This document shows, piece by piece, positions 35,143-43,139 of a stretch of 64,000 nt of DNA. Within the stretch, counting starts at the first letter, position 1. The number at the start of each line of letters is the position of its first letter. Made by a program: the position numbers and the translations under genes. Origin of the DNA: an uncultured bacterium (GTDB lineage Bacteria > Bacteroidota > Bacteroidia > Bacteroidales > Bacteroidaceae); NCBI GenBank assembly GCA_905215345.1, contig CAJMPR010000004.1, forward strand, positions 62,001 to 126,000, in the 5' to 3' direction. The notes below the pieces were generated by a model. That model was given only the letters and a program-made list of their open reading frames with translations, had not been told where the DNA came from and searched no databases.

Positions 35143-36795
35143 ATGATGAAGTTATTATATAAACTGATAATGGTTATATTGCCTGCCGTACTGTTTGGAA
35201 CTCTTTTCATAAGTTGTGATGGGGAGGACAAATATAACAAAGTGAACGACTTGTTCCAGCCGCGGTTTGTATTGGACGAGCCGGTGGTAAAAAGTAATTC
35301 CATTAGTTTGGTGTGGTATAAGGTAAATGATGCTGTTTCCTATACTGTCGAATTCCATTTCGACAACTACTATAAAGATATGTTTATGTCCGTGGAGACA
35401 ACCGAACCTCAGCTCTTTGTTGATGATATACCTTACGGTACGGCATTCTATATCCGTGTCCGCAGCAATGCTGATAATTCTGCCAATAATTCGCAATGGT
35501 CATATGCCACTGCTTCCACCGAAGCAAGACCGGAATATGCTAAACTGCTGGAGGATGTTTCCAAAACTGAGATAACCGAAAGTTCGGCAACCATTCGCTG
35601 GGAGAAAAACTATGCTGAAAATCCGGTAGACAGTATCAGTATCATGCCGATGATGGATACTTCATTATCCGGTGTAAGCCGTTATCTCACCATCGAAGAG
35701 ATGATGCAGGGATATGCCGAAATTGACGGTTTGACTAAGAATACTCTGTATGCCGTTAATTTGTATGATACAAGTAAGCCCCGCAAATACGACAAACCTT
35801 ATAATCAGGTAACTCTTCGTACTGCCGGACCTTCTGCGGCTTCTATTCAAGTTGGGTTGGACGATGATTTATCAGCGATGTTGCTGAGCAATGATGCTAA
35901 TCCGGAAATACCTGAGGGTACTGAATACTTCTTGCCTGCAGGGTCTTCTTATCGCGTCACGCCTTTCTCTATCATGAAAGGATTCCGTTTGGCAGGTAGC
36001 AGGGATGGTATTAAGCCGGTTGTAGTATTGGAAGGTTCCTGGAGTATTGCTGAAGGTTCATATTTGGCAAACTTGGAATTTGATAACATTGAATTCAGAC
36101 ATGAAACAAATAACAACTACTTCATGAATGTTAGTAAACCGTATACTATTGAAAATGTAAGCTTTATCAATTGTGATTTCATTAGTTTAAGACGTGGTTT
36201 CTGGCGTCATCAGACAGAAAATGCCAAATATATAATGAATTTCGAAATGGAAGGTTGCCGATTCGACCAATGTGGCTGGCAAAGCGGTGCGTATGGCATG
36301 ATGAACTTCGGTTCTTTCAATAAGACTACCGGTATTTCATACGACCGCATAGACAGAGCTGTTTTCCGTAATTGTACATTCAGTCGTGATAATGACGGAA
36401 CAACAGGATTCGGTTGGGGTAACCTTTTCTATGCACCCTATATAGACAAGCCTATTCAATTGGAAATCAAGAACGTGACTATCTATAATTATTGCCGCAA
36501 TAACCGGTTGATTAACATTGAATCAGCGGTAGGCTCTGAGTTGACAATGAAAGGTGTGGTAATCGCATCACCTTGTGGCGACCTTTATGCTATCGGTGCC
36601 AATACTACACTGAACTTCTCCGACAATTATACTACGAAGGATTATGCTTTGGGTGGAAGTAAGATGAATGCAACCGACCTGGATGTGATGGCAGTCGATT
36701 TGTTTGCCGATCCCGGAAATGGAGACTTGATAATCAAGGATATCTCTTCACCGATTGTAACCAATCGTGCAGGTGATACCCGCTGGTTACCTTAA
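35143..36795 (+). CDS. Surface lipoprotein, Fn3-like N-terminus and beta-helix (DUF4957/DUF5123-like)
   Basis: A 550-residue lipoprotein starting at ATG 35143, which opens the signal peptide (MMKLLYKL to LFISC, C24). An upstream in-frame ATG at 35110 lies inside the SusD gene and would put extra charged residues before the signal. Residues 35-240 contain two fibronectin-III-like domains (SISLVWYKVNDAVSYTVEF, SATIRWEKNY). The C-terminal 300 residues form a beta-helix with FINCDFISL, MEGCRFDQCGW and FRNCTFSRD repeats, ending NRAGDTRWLP. It lies right after SusD, where PULs place surface glycan-binding proteins, and I infer that role for pectin. Confidence 0.72.
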   Translation: MMKLLYKLIMVILPAVLFGTLFISCDGEDKYNKVNDLFQPRFVLDEPVVKSNSISLVWYKVNDAVSYTVEFHFDNYYKDMFMSVETTEPQLFVDDIPYGTAFYIRVRSNADNSANNSQWSYATASTEARPEYAKLLEDVSKTEITESSATIRWEKNYAENPVDSISIMPMMDTSLSGVSRYLTIEEMMQGYAEIDGLTKNTLYAVNLYDTSKPRKYDKPYNQVTLRTAGPSAASIQVGLDDDLSAMLLSNDANPEIPEGTEYFLPAGSSYRVTPFSIMKGFRLAGSRDGIKPVVVLEGSWSIAEGSYLANLEFDNIEFRHETNNNYFMNVSKPYTIENVSFINCDFISLRRGFWRHQTENAKYIMNFEMEGCRFDQCGWQSGAYGMMNFGSFNKTTGISYDRIDRAVFRNCTFSRDNDGTTGFGWGNLFYAPYIDKPIQLEIKNVTIYNYCRNNRLINIESAVGSELTMKGVVIASPCGDLYAIGANTTLNFSDNYTTKDYALGGSKMNATDLDVMAVDLFADPGNGDLIIKDISSPIVTNRAGDTRWLP

Positions 36796-36830
36796 TTCCC
36801 GAATAAATTACTAACACAAAACTGTTCCGG

Positions 36831-36865
36831 ACGGAAAGCTGATAAATTCTGTCAGCTTCCGTTTG
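36831..36865 (+). repeat. Intercistronic hairpin in the pectin operon
   Basis: ACGGAAAGCTGA (36831-36842) pairs with TCAGCTTCCGT (36852-36862) with one bulged A, followed by TTT. It lies in the longest gap of the operon (119 bases) and may attenuate transcription or protect the upstream transcript, setting the level of the last three genes. Confidence 0.5.
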
Positions 36866-36914
36866 GGATAGTATTTAAAGACAGATGAAATTATAAATTA
36901 AAAGATATACTATT

Positions 36915-38732
36915 ATGAACCTAAAACATTTTCTCTTTTTAGCTGTAACCGGTACAATGGTAATAGCTTGTAATGAGGTTGATGAAGCATCATCCATTAA
37001 CTCTCAAAAGACTCTTGGTACTATCAGCTCAGGCAGCGACCGTTTCGCTACGCGTGTAAACTTGGATAGTGAATGGGAAGATGGCGATGCTATCGGCGTT
37101 TATATGCTCGACACAAACAATAAAAATATATTAAATCAGGCCGTTAACGTAAAGTATGAAGCTGATGCAAGTGGAATCAATACGGCGTTTACTGCCAGTC
37201 CCGGTATTGCTATTTACGATGAACCGGCCAATTTTATCGCTTACTACCCTCATTCTGCAGATGCGAATAATATGGATGTCACGGCTGCTCTTTATAAAGT
37301 TGATTTGAGTAACCAGTCTGCCGGCATATCTACTCACGACCTGATGTGGGCTAAAGCGACAGAAAAAGCGACAGACGATTTGTTGGCTAACGGTTTATCT
37401 TTGACTTTCCGTCATCAATTAGCTCTTTTACGTGTAAATATCAAGAACGAAAATGTAACTAATGTGGAGAGTGTAACTGTGGGTGGAATGAACACTACCG
37501 CTACTTTTAACTTAATTGATGGTGCATTGACTAACATTGCTACCACAAAGGCGATAACTCTCTACAAAGTAGGAGCTAAATCTTTCGTAGGGGTTATGCT
37601 TCCAACGACTGAATTGAAAAAGAAGATGTCACTTACTGTCATGGCAAATGGTAAAAAGTTCCAGTATTCCGTACCCGAAAGCAGTACCGTTACCGAGTTT
37701 GAATCAGGCTATGAATATAACTTCAATATAACGTTAACAAAAACGGATGGTAGTGAACTGGATGGTAACGAAGGTAGTAATGAACCTTGGCAACCGGGAG
37801 GAAATGAAGAAGGTACCGGAGGAGAAGTTTCGGATAATAAAGATATTCCTGCAGATTACACACAGGTTCCTGTAGGTACGGACACTGATTTGGCTAACGT
37901 ATTGAATGGTACTACAGGTAAGATTGCGCTGGTATTTGCCGATGGTGAATATACATTTTTAGATAAAATTACAGTGCCTGCTGATGTAACAGAATTACTG
38001 TTTATTAGTGAGACAGCGAATCAAGTGAAGATAAATCTTACTGCTGGTGTTACATGGGGAGGTACAACATTGAGTAAACTGGCTTTTAATAATTTGGAAA
38101 TAACCGGTGCAGGAGTAAAACTCGTTGAGATGAACTGTGTGTTTGCTGCGGATGGTGCTTTTGAGATTAAGAAGTGTTATATCCATGATATAAAGGATAT
38201 ACTTGCAATAGACAATACACCTGCAACTACTCTGTCATTGTTTACTGTGGAAGACTGTCGGATCGTAAAAATAGCAAGTCTGTTCTATCGCTATGGAGCA
38301 CAAAAGGTAGCAATTGCTAATTCTACATTGTATGATATGGATTATACTGCCAATTCTGGTGCTATGGGTACAATTGATGTCCAAAACTCTACATTAGTCG
38401 GTCTCAGAAAGACTCAATTTGAGAATAGCGGTAAACTAATCTTTAAGAATAATATTTTGGCATGTTTTGCAGCAGCAGGTTCAGATAACCTAACCTATAA
38501 GACAGGAGAAATATTGGAATTCTCGGAGAACTATGCTGCAGCACCTACAGAAGCTAATTTACTTCCTATGATTAAAATTCATAAAAATGATGTCGATGGA
38601 AGTAAGTTCCCGAATGCTTGGACTGACCTTACAAAAACTATGGTTGAGCTGTTTGAAGATGCATCCAGTGGAAACTTCAAGACTACTATCACTGATGCTG
38701 GTGATCCACGTTGGAGACCTGCTACTAATTAA
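36915..38732 (+). CDS. Fimbrillin-domain / beta-helix fusion lipoprotein
   Basis: A 605-residue lipoprotein (lipobox VIAC, C19, followed by acidic residues). Residues 40-275 match the fimbrillin (Mfa_like_1) pattern: FATRVNLDSEWEDGDAIGVY, AYYPHSAD, DLMWAKAT, LTFRHQLALLRVNI and YEYNFNITL. A Gly/Asn/Glu-rich linker (about 280-310) joins it to a beta-helix with IPADYTQVPVGTDTDLANVL at its start, then repeats such as FTVEDCRIVKI and VAIANSTLYDM, and a DAGDPRWRP end. The same linker motif and terminal signature occur in the protein at 25666. No catalytic residues are evident. The fused fimbrillin domain may be only a beta-sandwich spacer or may truly assemble. Confidence 0.75.
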   Translation: MNLKHFLFLAVTGTMVIACNEVDEASSINSQKTLGTISSGSDRFATRVNLDSEWEDGDAIGVYMLDTNNKNILNQAVNVKYEADASGINTAFTASPGIAIYDEPANFIAYYPHSADANNMDVTAALYKVDLSNQSAGISTHDLMWAKATEKATDDLLANGLSLTFRHQLALLRVNIKNENVTNVESVTVGGMNTTATFNLIDGALTNIATTKAITLYKVGAKSFVGVMLPTTELKKKMSLTVMANGKKFQYSVPESSTVTEFESGYEYNFNITLTKTDGSELDGNEGSNEPWQPGGNEEGTGGEVSDNKDIPADYTQVPVGTDTDLANVLNGTTGKIALVFADGEYTFLDKITVPADVTELLFISETANQVKINLTAGVTWGGTTLSKLAFNNLEITGAGVKLVEMNCVFAADGAFEIKKCYIHDIKDILAIDNTPATTLSLFTVEDCRIVKIASLFYRYGAQKVAIANSTLYDMDYTANSGAMGTIDVQNSTLVGLRKTQFENSGKLIFKNNILACFAAAGSDNLTYKTGEILEFSENYAAAPTEANLLPMIKIHKNDVDGSKFPNAWTDLTKTMVELFEDASSGNFKTTITDAGDPRWRPATN

Positions 38733-38760
38733 TATATTGTTACATTAGAACATACTATCT

Positions 38761-41160
38761 ATGAAACTATTTCATTCATTATTATACCCTCTCTTGGGCC
38801 TGTTCTTCCTCTCTTGTTCGGAAGATGAGGAAGCGGTGAACGGTAAAGACCTTACGAGTGGAACCATTACGTTCAGTGTAGACCTTACCAATTTTACTAC
38901 GCGTGTCACTCAAGATGGTTCATCTTGGAACAGCGGAGACAAGATAGGTACATACGTGTTGAACGCTAAAACTTCCGAACCTGTATCGGAAGCTGTCAAT
39001 GTGCCTTATACCTGTTCCGAAGACGGACAATCGGTAGGCTTTGTTTCGGATGCTCCCCTTGCGGTGCAGGATGACGGAACTCCGGTTAAGTTTGTAGCAT
39101 ACTATCCCTATAAGGCTGATGTGCGCGATTTTATTTATCCCGTGCAACTGGCAGCTCAGGGAAACGGCAGTACCGCATGTGATTTGCTGTATGCAACTTC
39201 AAGCGAGGACTATACCTATACAAAAGAGAGTGATACGAACATTGCAATGAACTTTACTCACCGTTTGGCTAAAGTCATCCTGAAGTTCGTCGATATGGAG
39301 AAGAATCCTTTGGAGGTAAGCGATGTCATGATTAATGGCATGCAGACAGTCGCATCGTTCAATGTACAGACGGGTGTGTTGACTACGGGTGCAAACTCTA
39401 CAGCAGACATCACCCCTTATTTAAATCCTTCCACGGGATACCGTGAAGCAATTATTCTGCCTTCTGCATTAACAGATGCTTATAAAGTATCCTTTGTACT
39501 GAATGGCAAAAAGAAAGAATGGATTTTTACCAATTTGGATATAAGCCTGCCACAGTTCCATAAAGGTTTCCAATATACATTTGCCGTGTATATCGATCCT
39601 AATGGTATTGTAGAAATGGGACGCTTGGAAAATGTGGACAATGGAAACTCTTCTTCTCCCTGGGAAGATGGAAGCAGTATGGATGGTACTGCCGATGGAG
39701 GACAGTCTGCCGGCTATGACTTATTCCCTGTGAATGAGGCACAGAATACACTAATTGATACAGAGTTGAAGATTGCATTTAAAGGCGTGGCACCCGAATT
39801 GGGAACAAGCGGATACATACGTATTTACCGCAAGGCAGACCACAAATTGGTGGATGAAATCAATATGGCGGAACGCCGTGTATCTATTCAGGATGGCGTA
39901 ACCAAACTGAATACCTGGATGGACATTATCGGTGTTACACCGACAGGTTCTTCCGCCAGCCGGCGTATTGTAAACTACTATCCCGCCAGAGTGGAAGGTA
40001 ATAAATTTATTATTAAGCCTCATCAGCAACGTCTTCAATACGATACCGAATATTATGTAACGATTGACCGTGCTGCCATTAATCAGGAGGATTTTCAAGG
40101 TATTTATGCCCGTGGTTGGGTATTCAAAACCAAAACGAAACCTGTACCGACAGGGCCTAACTACGAACTGAAGATAAGCCATACCGACGCTAATGCAGAT
40201 TTCTATTCTCTACAAGGAGCTATTGACTATTGTGCAACCAATGTAGACCTCAATGCAAACAAAACGTTCAATATGGATAACGGTATCTATCAGGAAATTA
40301 TCTATCTGCGCGATCAGAGCAATATTACCATAAAAGGGAATGCAGGTGATAATACAGCGGTAAATATCCAGTATGACAATAGTAATGACATTAATGGCGG
40401 TATCGGCGGCGGCGCCAATATCGATCAGTTTGCTCCGGTGGGTACTACCGTACCTTCTTCCGGTGGACGTTCAGTCGTGATACTGCAAGGAAACTCCAAT
40501 AAGATACGTTTTGAAAATGTAACGATAGAAAACGCTTATGGTTGGACACTGGGCAAAAACGGGCAGGCTGAAGCGCTTTTTATTGACAATAAATCAGCAG
40601 CTTTCGTTAATTGCAGAATCCTTAGCTTCCAGGATACCCTACTTCCGGGCGGTGGACACAACTGGTTCAAGAATTGTTTTATTGCCGGTGCTACGGACTT
40701 TATCTGGGGATCGGGCAAGGTAGTGCTCTTTGAAGACTGTGAAATCCATGCACCTACGGGTACCCGTGCCGTAATGCAAGCACGCGTTAAGCAAGGCTAT
40801 CTCGGCTATGTATTCTCCGGTTGCCGCTTCACAGTGGGTGCAGGTGTTACCAGTTCTACATTGATATACCAGTTTGAACCTGATAACCTTACGTTCCTGA
40901 ATTGTACTTTCGCCGATGTATATGGGGCTAACTTTGTAGGCGAAAACAAACCGTTAACGCCTGCTGTGCCTACGGTAACAGAAGGCTGTAAGATGTACAA
41001 TTGTAAGAATGAATCGGGAGCTAATCTCTACGAACAGATACCTGAAGCCGTGAGAACCACCGTCCTTTCACTTTCCGAAGAACAGTATAATCGGCACTTC
41101 GGTACACGGTCGGTTATCATGAGTTGGGACGGATTCAGTGATGCTGCATGGTTTAATTAA
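38761..41160 (+). CDS. Fimbrillin-domain / CE8 pectinesterase fusion lipoprotein
   Basis: A 799-residue lipoprotein (lipobox LFFLSCSEDEE, C20, acidic surface-export residues). Residues 30-285 are a fimbrillin-like domain closely related to that of the previous protein (FTTRVTQDGSSWNSGDKIGT, FVAYYPYKAD, MNFTHRLAKVILKF). Residues 320-460 look like an Ig-type domain. Residues 465-790 are a CE8 pectin methylesterase beta-helix: Q602 (GQAEAL), Q624-D625 (FQDTL) and D646 (GATDFIWGSG) with the normal 21-residue spacing between the two Asp. The usual LGRPW arginine motif is not visible at the expected place, so activity is less certain. It should remove methyl esters from homogalacturonan before the lyase and GH28 act. 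Confidence 0.82.
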   Translation: MKLFHSLLYPLLGLFFLSCSEDEEAVNGKDLTSGTITFSVDLTNFTTRVTQDGSSWNSGDKIGTYVLNAKTSEPVSEAVNVPYTCSEDGQSVGFVSDAPLAVQDDGTPVKFVAYYPYKADVRDFIYPVQLAAQGNGSTACDLLYATSSEDYTYTKESDTNIAMNFTHRLAKVILKFVDMEKNPLEVSDVMINGMQTVASFNVQTGVLTTGANSTADITPYLNPSTGYREAIILPSALTDAYKVSFVLNGKKKEWIFTNLDISLPQFHKGFQYTFAVYIDPNGIVEMGRLENVDNGNSSSPWEDGSSMDGTADGGQSAGYDLFPVNEAQNTLIDTELKIAFKGVAPELGTSGYIRIYRKADHKLVDEINMAERRVSIQDGVTKLNTWMDIIGVTPTGSSASRRIVNYYPARVEGNKFIIKPHQQRLQYDTEYYVTIDRAAINQEDFQGIYARGWVFKTKTKPVPTGPNYELKISHTDANADFYSLQGAIDYCATNVDLNANKTFNMDNGIYQEIIYLRDQSNITIKGNAGDNTAVNIQYDNSNDINGGIGGGANIDQFAPVGTTVPSSGGRSVVILQGNSNKIRFENVTIENAYGWTLGKNGQAEALFIDNKSAAFVNCRILSFQDTLLPGGGHNWFKNCFIAGATDFIWGSGKVVLFEDCEIHAPTGTRAVMQARVKQGYLGYVFSGCRFTVGAGVTSSTLIYQFEPDNLTFLNCTFADVYGANFVGENKPLTPAVPTVTEGCKMYNCKNESGANLYEQIPEAVRTTVLSLSEEQYNRHFGTRSVIMSWDGFSDAAWFN

Positions 41161-41174
41161 ATAGGTAAAAAGGT

Positions 41175-42752
41175 ATGAATAGATTGTTGAATAAGATGAC
41201 CGGCGTATGGCCGGTCATCCTTGGGATGCTCTGCGCTTGTCATAGTACGTCGTCTCTGGAAAATGAAAAGAAAGAACTGGAAGCTTTGTACAAGAAGCTT
41301 CCTTTTTCAATGCCCAAAGTGGAGCTTCCGTCTTTCCCTGATTATGAGGCCGATATTCGTGATTTCGGTGCACAAAGTAATGGTGCGGCTTTAAATACCG
41401 ATGCAATAAACAATGCGATTAAAACCGTAAATTCCAAAGGCGGTGGCAAGGTTATCATCCCTGCCGGGTTATGGGTTACAGGACCTATTGTGTTACTAAG
41501 CAATGTCAATCTGCATGTCGAGAAGAATGCGCTCGTCGTGTTTAGCAGCGATACATCTTTGTATCCGGTTATTCGTTCTTCTTTCGAGGGACTGGATACC
41601 AAACGTTGCCAGTCGCCTATCTCCGCTTTCAATGCTGAGAATATAGCAATTACCGGTGATGGAGTATTCGATGGAGCGGGAGATAGCTGGCGTCCTGTCA
41701 AGAAGATGAAGATGACGGAACGGCAATGGCAGATTTTAATTAAATCCGGTGGAGCGGTAGATGAAGCCGGAAAGACATGGTATCCCAATGAAGGAGCTTT
41801 GAAAGCATCCACTTTTGTAGCCAATCGGAACAAGGAAGGAAAAGAAATCTCCGACCAGGAATGGAATGAAATGAAAAGTTGGTTGCGCCCTGTCATGGTG
41901 AGTATCGTGAAAAGTAAGAAAGTACTTTTGGAAGGCGTTATCTTTAAGAATTCTCCAAGCTGGTGTATCCATCCGCTATCCTGTGAATTCCTGACTGTAA
42001 ACGATGTAAAAGTATTCAATCCTTGGTATTCGCAAAATGGGGATGCGCTCGATGTGGAGTCTTGCAGGAATGTGATGATAACCAATTGTCTTTTTGATGC
42101 AGGCGACGACGCTATCTGTTTGAAGTCCGGTAAGGATGCAGACGGTCGCCGGCGGGGTGAACCTTGCGAAAATGTGATTGTAAAGAACAATACCGTTTTA
42201 CACGGGCATGGTGGATTTGTCATCGGTAGTGAGATGTCCGGTGGAGTGAAAAACGTGTATGTTTCCGGATGTTCTTTTATTGGCACGGATGTTGGGATAA
42301 GGTTTAAAAGCGCTCGTGGACGTGGTGGTGTGGTGGAAAACATCTACGTTGATAATATCAATATGGTTGATATTCCCGGTGATGCTTTAATTGCCGACTT
42401 ATATTATGCCGGGACAACTTCACCGAGCGATTCGGTTCCGGAGGTTACGGAGGAAACTCCCGCTTTAAGAAATATATCTATCTCGAACATCTATTGCAAA
42501 GGAGCCGGACGCGCTGCATATTTGAATGGACTTCCTGAATTGCCCATTACCAATATTTCGATAAAGAATATGCTCGTAACCGATGCCGGCAAGGGGATAG
42601 TTATCAATAAAGTATCTAATATCAGTCTTGATAATGTTGAAATTGAGGCTGCTGACAATTCCGTACAGGTGGAAAATACTACAGGTATGACAATCAATGG
42701 TAAGACATACGATGTGATTGCAAAAAAGCAATTGCTTACAAGCAATCAATAA
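41175..42752 (+). CDS. GH28 polygalacturonase (exo- or oligogalacturonan hydrolase)
   Basis: A 525-residue lipoprotein-type or periplasmic enzyme (lipobox candidate MLCAC). The GH28 beta-helix has the standard active site: NGDALDVE, D311-D312 (DAGDDAICLKSG), H345 in GHGGFVIG and R376-F-K378 in place of the common RIK. The N-terminal pectate-lyase-3-like strand (DFGAQSNGAALNTDAINNAI) begins the helix. The insertion KSGKDADGRRRGEP is typical of Bacteroidetes exo-type GH28 enzymes. It is the last gene of the operon and hydrolyses galacturonan chains, probably from the non-reducing end in the periplasm; the mode is inferred. Confidence 0.92.
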   Translation: MNRLLNKMTGVWPVILGMLCACHSTSSLENEKKELEALYKKLPFSMPKVELPSFPDYEADIRDFGAQSNGAALNTDAINNAIKTVNSKGGGKVIIPAGLWVTGPIVLLSNVNLHVEKNALVVFSSDTSLYPVIRSSFEGLDTKRCQSPISAFNAENIAITGDGVFDGAGDSWRPVKKMKMTERQWQILIKSGGAVDEAGKTWYPNEGALKASTFVANRNKEGKEISDQEWNEMKSWLRPVMVSIVKSKKVLLEGVIFKNSPSWCIHPLSCEFLTVNDVKVFNPWYSQNGDALDVESCRNVMITNCLFDAGDDAICLKSGKDADGRRRGEPCENVIVKNNTVLHGHGGFVIGSEMSGGVKNVYVSGCSFIGTDVGIRFKSARGRGGVVENIYVDNINMVDIPGDALIADLYYAGTTSPSDSVPEVTEETPALRNISISNIYCKGAGRAAYLNGLPELPITNISIKNMLVTDAGKGIVINKVSNISLDNVEIEAADNSVQVENTTGMTINGKTYDVIAKKQLLTSNQ

Positions 42753-42766
42753 AATACAATTTTTGT

Positions 42767-42866
42767 CATCACTCACCAATCTCCATCCCTTTACTGGTGG
42801 GCAATAGGTGAGTGATGGAAACGGTGACGGCAGGGTGATGGCAGTATTTTGTCGTCACCCTGTTTT
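42767..42866 (+). terminator. Two hairpins ending the pectin operon
   Basis: CATCACTCACC (42767-42777) pairs exactly with 42807-42817. A second stem CAGGGTGA (42831-42838) pairs with TCACCCTG (42855-42862) and is followed by TTTT. The second is the likely intrinsic terminator. The stretch 42867-43033 has no feature I can support. Confidence 0.6.
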
Positions 42867-43033
42867 GCCTTATATGCTTCATTGATAAATTATTAGTGAA
42901 ATCAAGCTAATGATGTTTTACTTCTCTAAGCCCATCTTGTGCAAGGTAAATCTCCGTTTGTCTTGTTGATTTTCCTGTTATGCCTGTGGTATAATGTCTT
43001 TATGCTTGGCCCTTTTCTTCGTCTTGCAACTGC

Positions 43034-43098
43034 GGGCCGGACGGTTACCAATTGCGGGCTATCCGGCCCACAACTGGCAACCGGATAGCCCGCAATTG
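43034..43098. repeat. GC-rich inverted repeats with two alternative pairings
   Basis: CAATTGCGGGCTATCCGG (43049-43066) pairs perfectly with 43081-43098 over 18 bp (14-base loop). GGGCCGG at 43034-43040 can instead pair with CCGGCCC at 43063-43069, using part of the first arm. It lies between two convergent ends (GH28 and GH3) and has no T run. Confidence 0.7.
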
Positions 43099-43139
43099 AA
43101 AAACGAGGTTTTGATACGTTCAGAGAAACAAAACCCTAC

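Noticed and set aside
41342..42343. 333-codon frame on the minus strand opposite GH28
   Set aside because: Opposite to an enzyme with complete active-site motifs; Ser/Pro/Thr-rich composition typical of an antisense reading.
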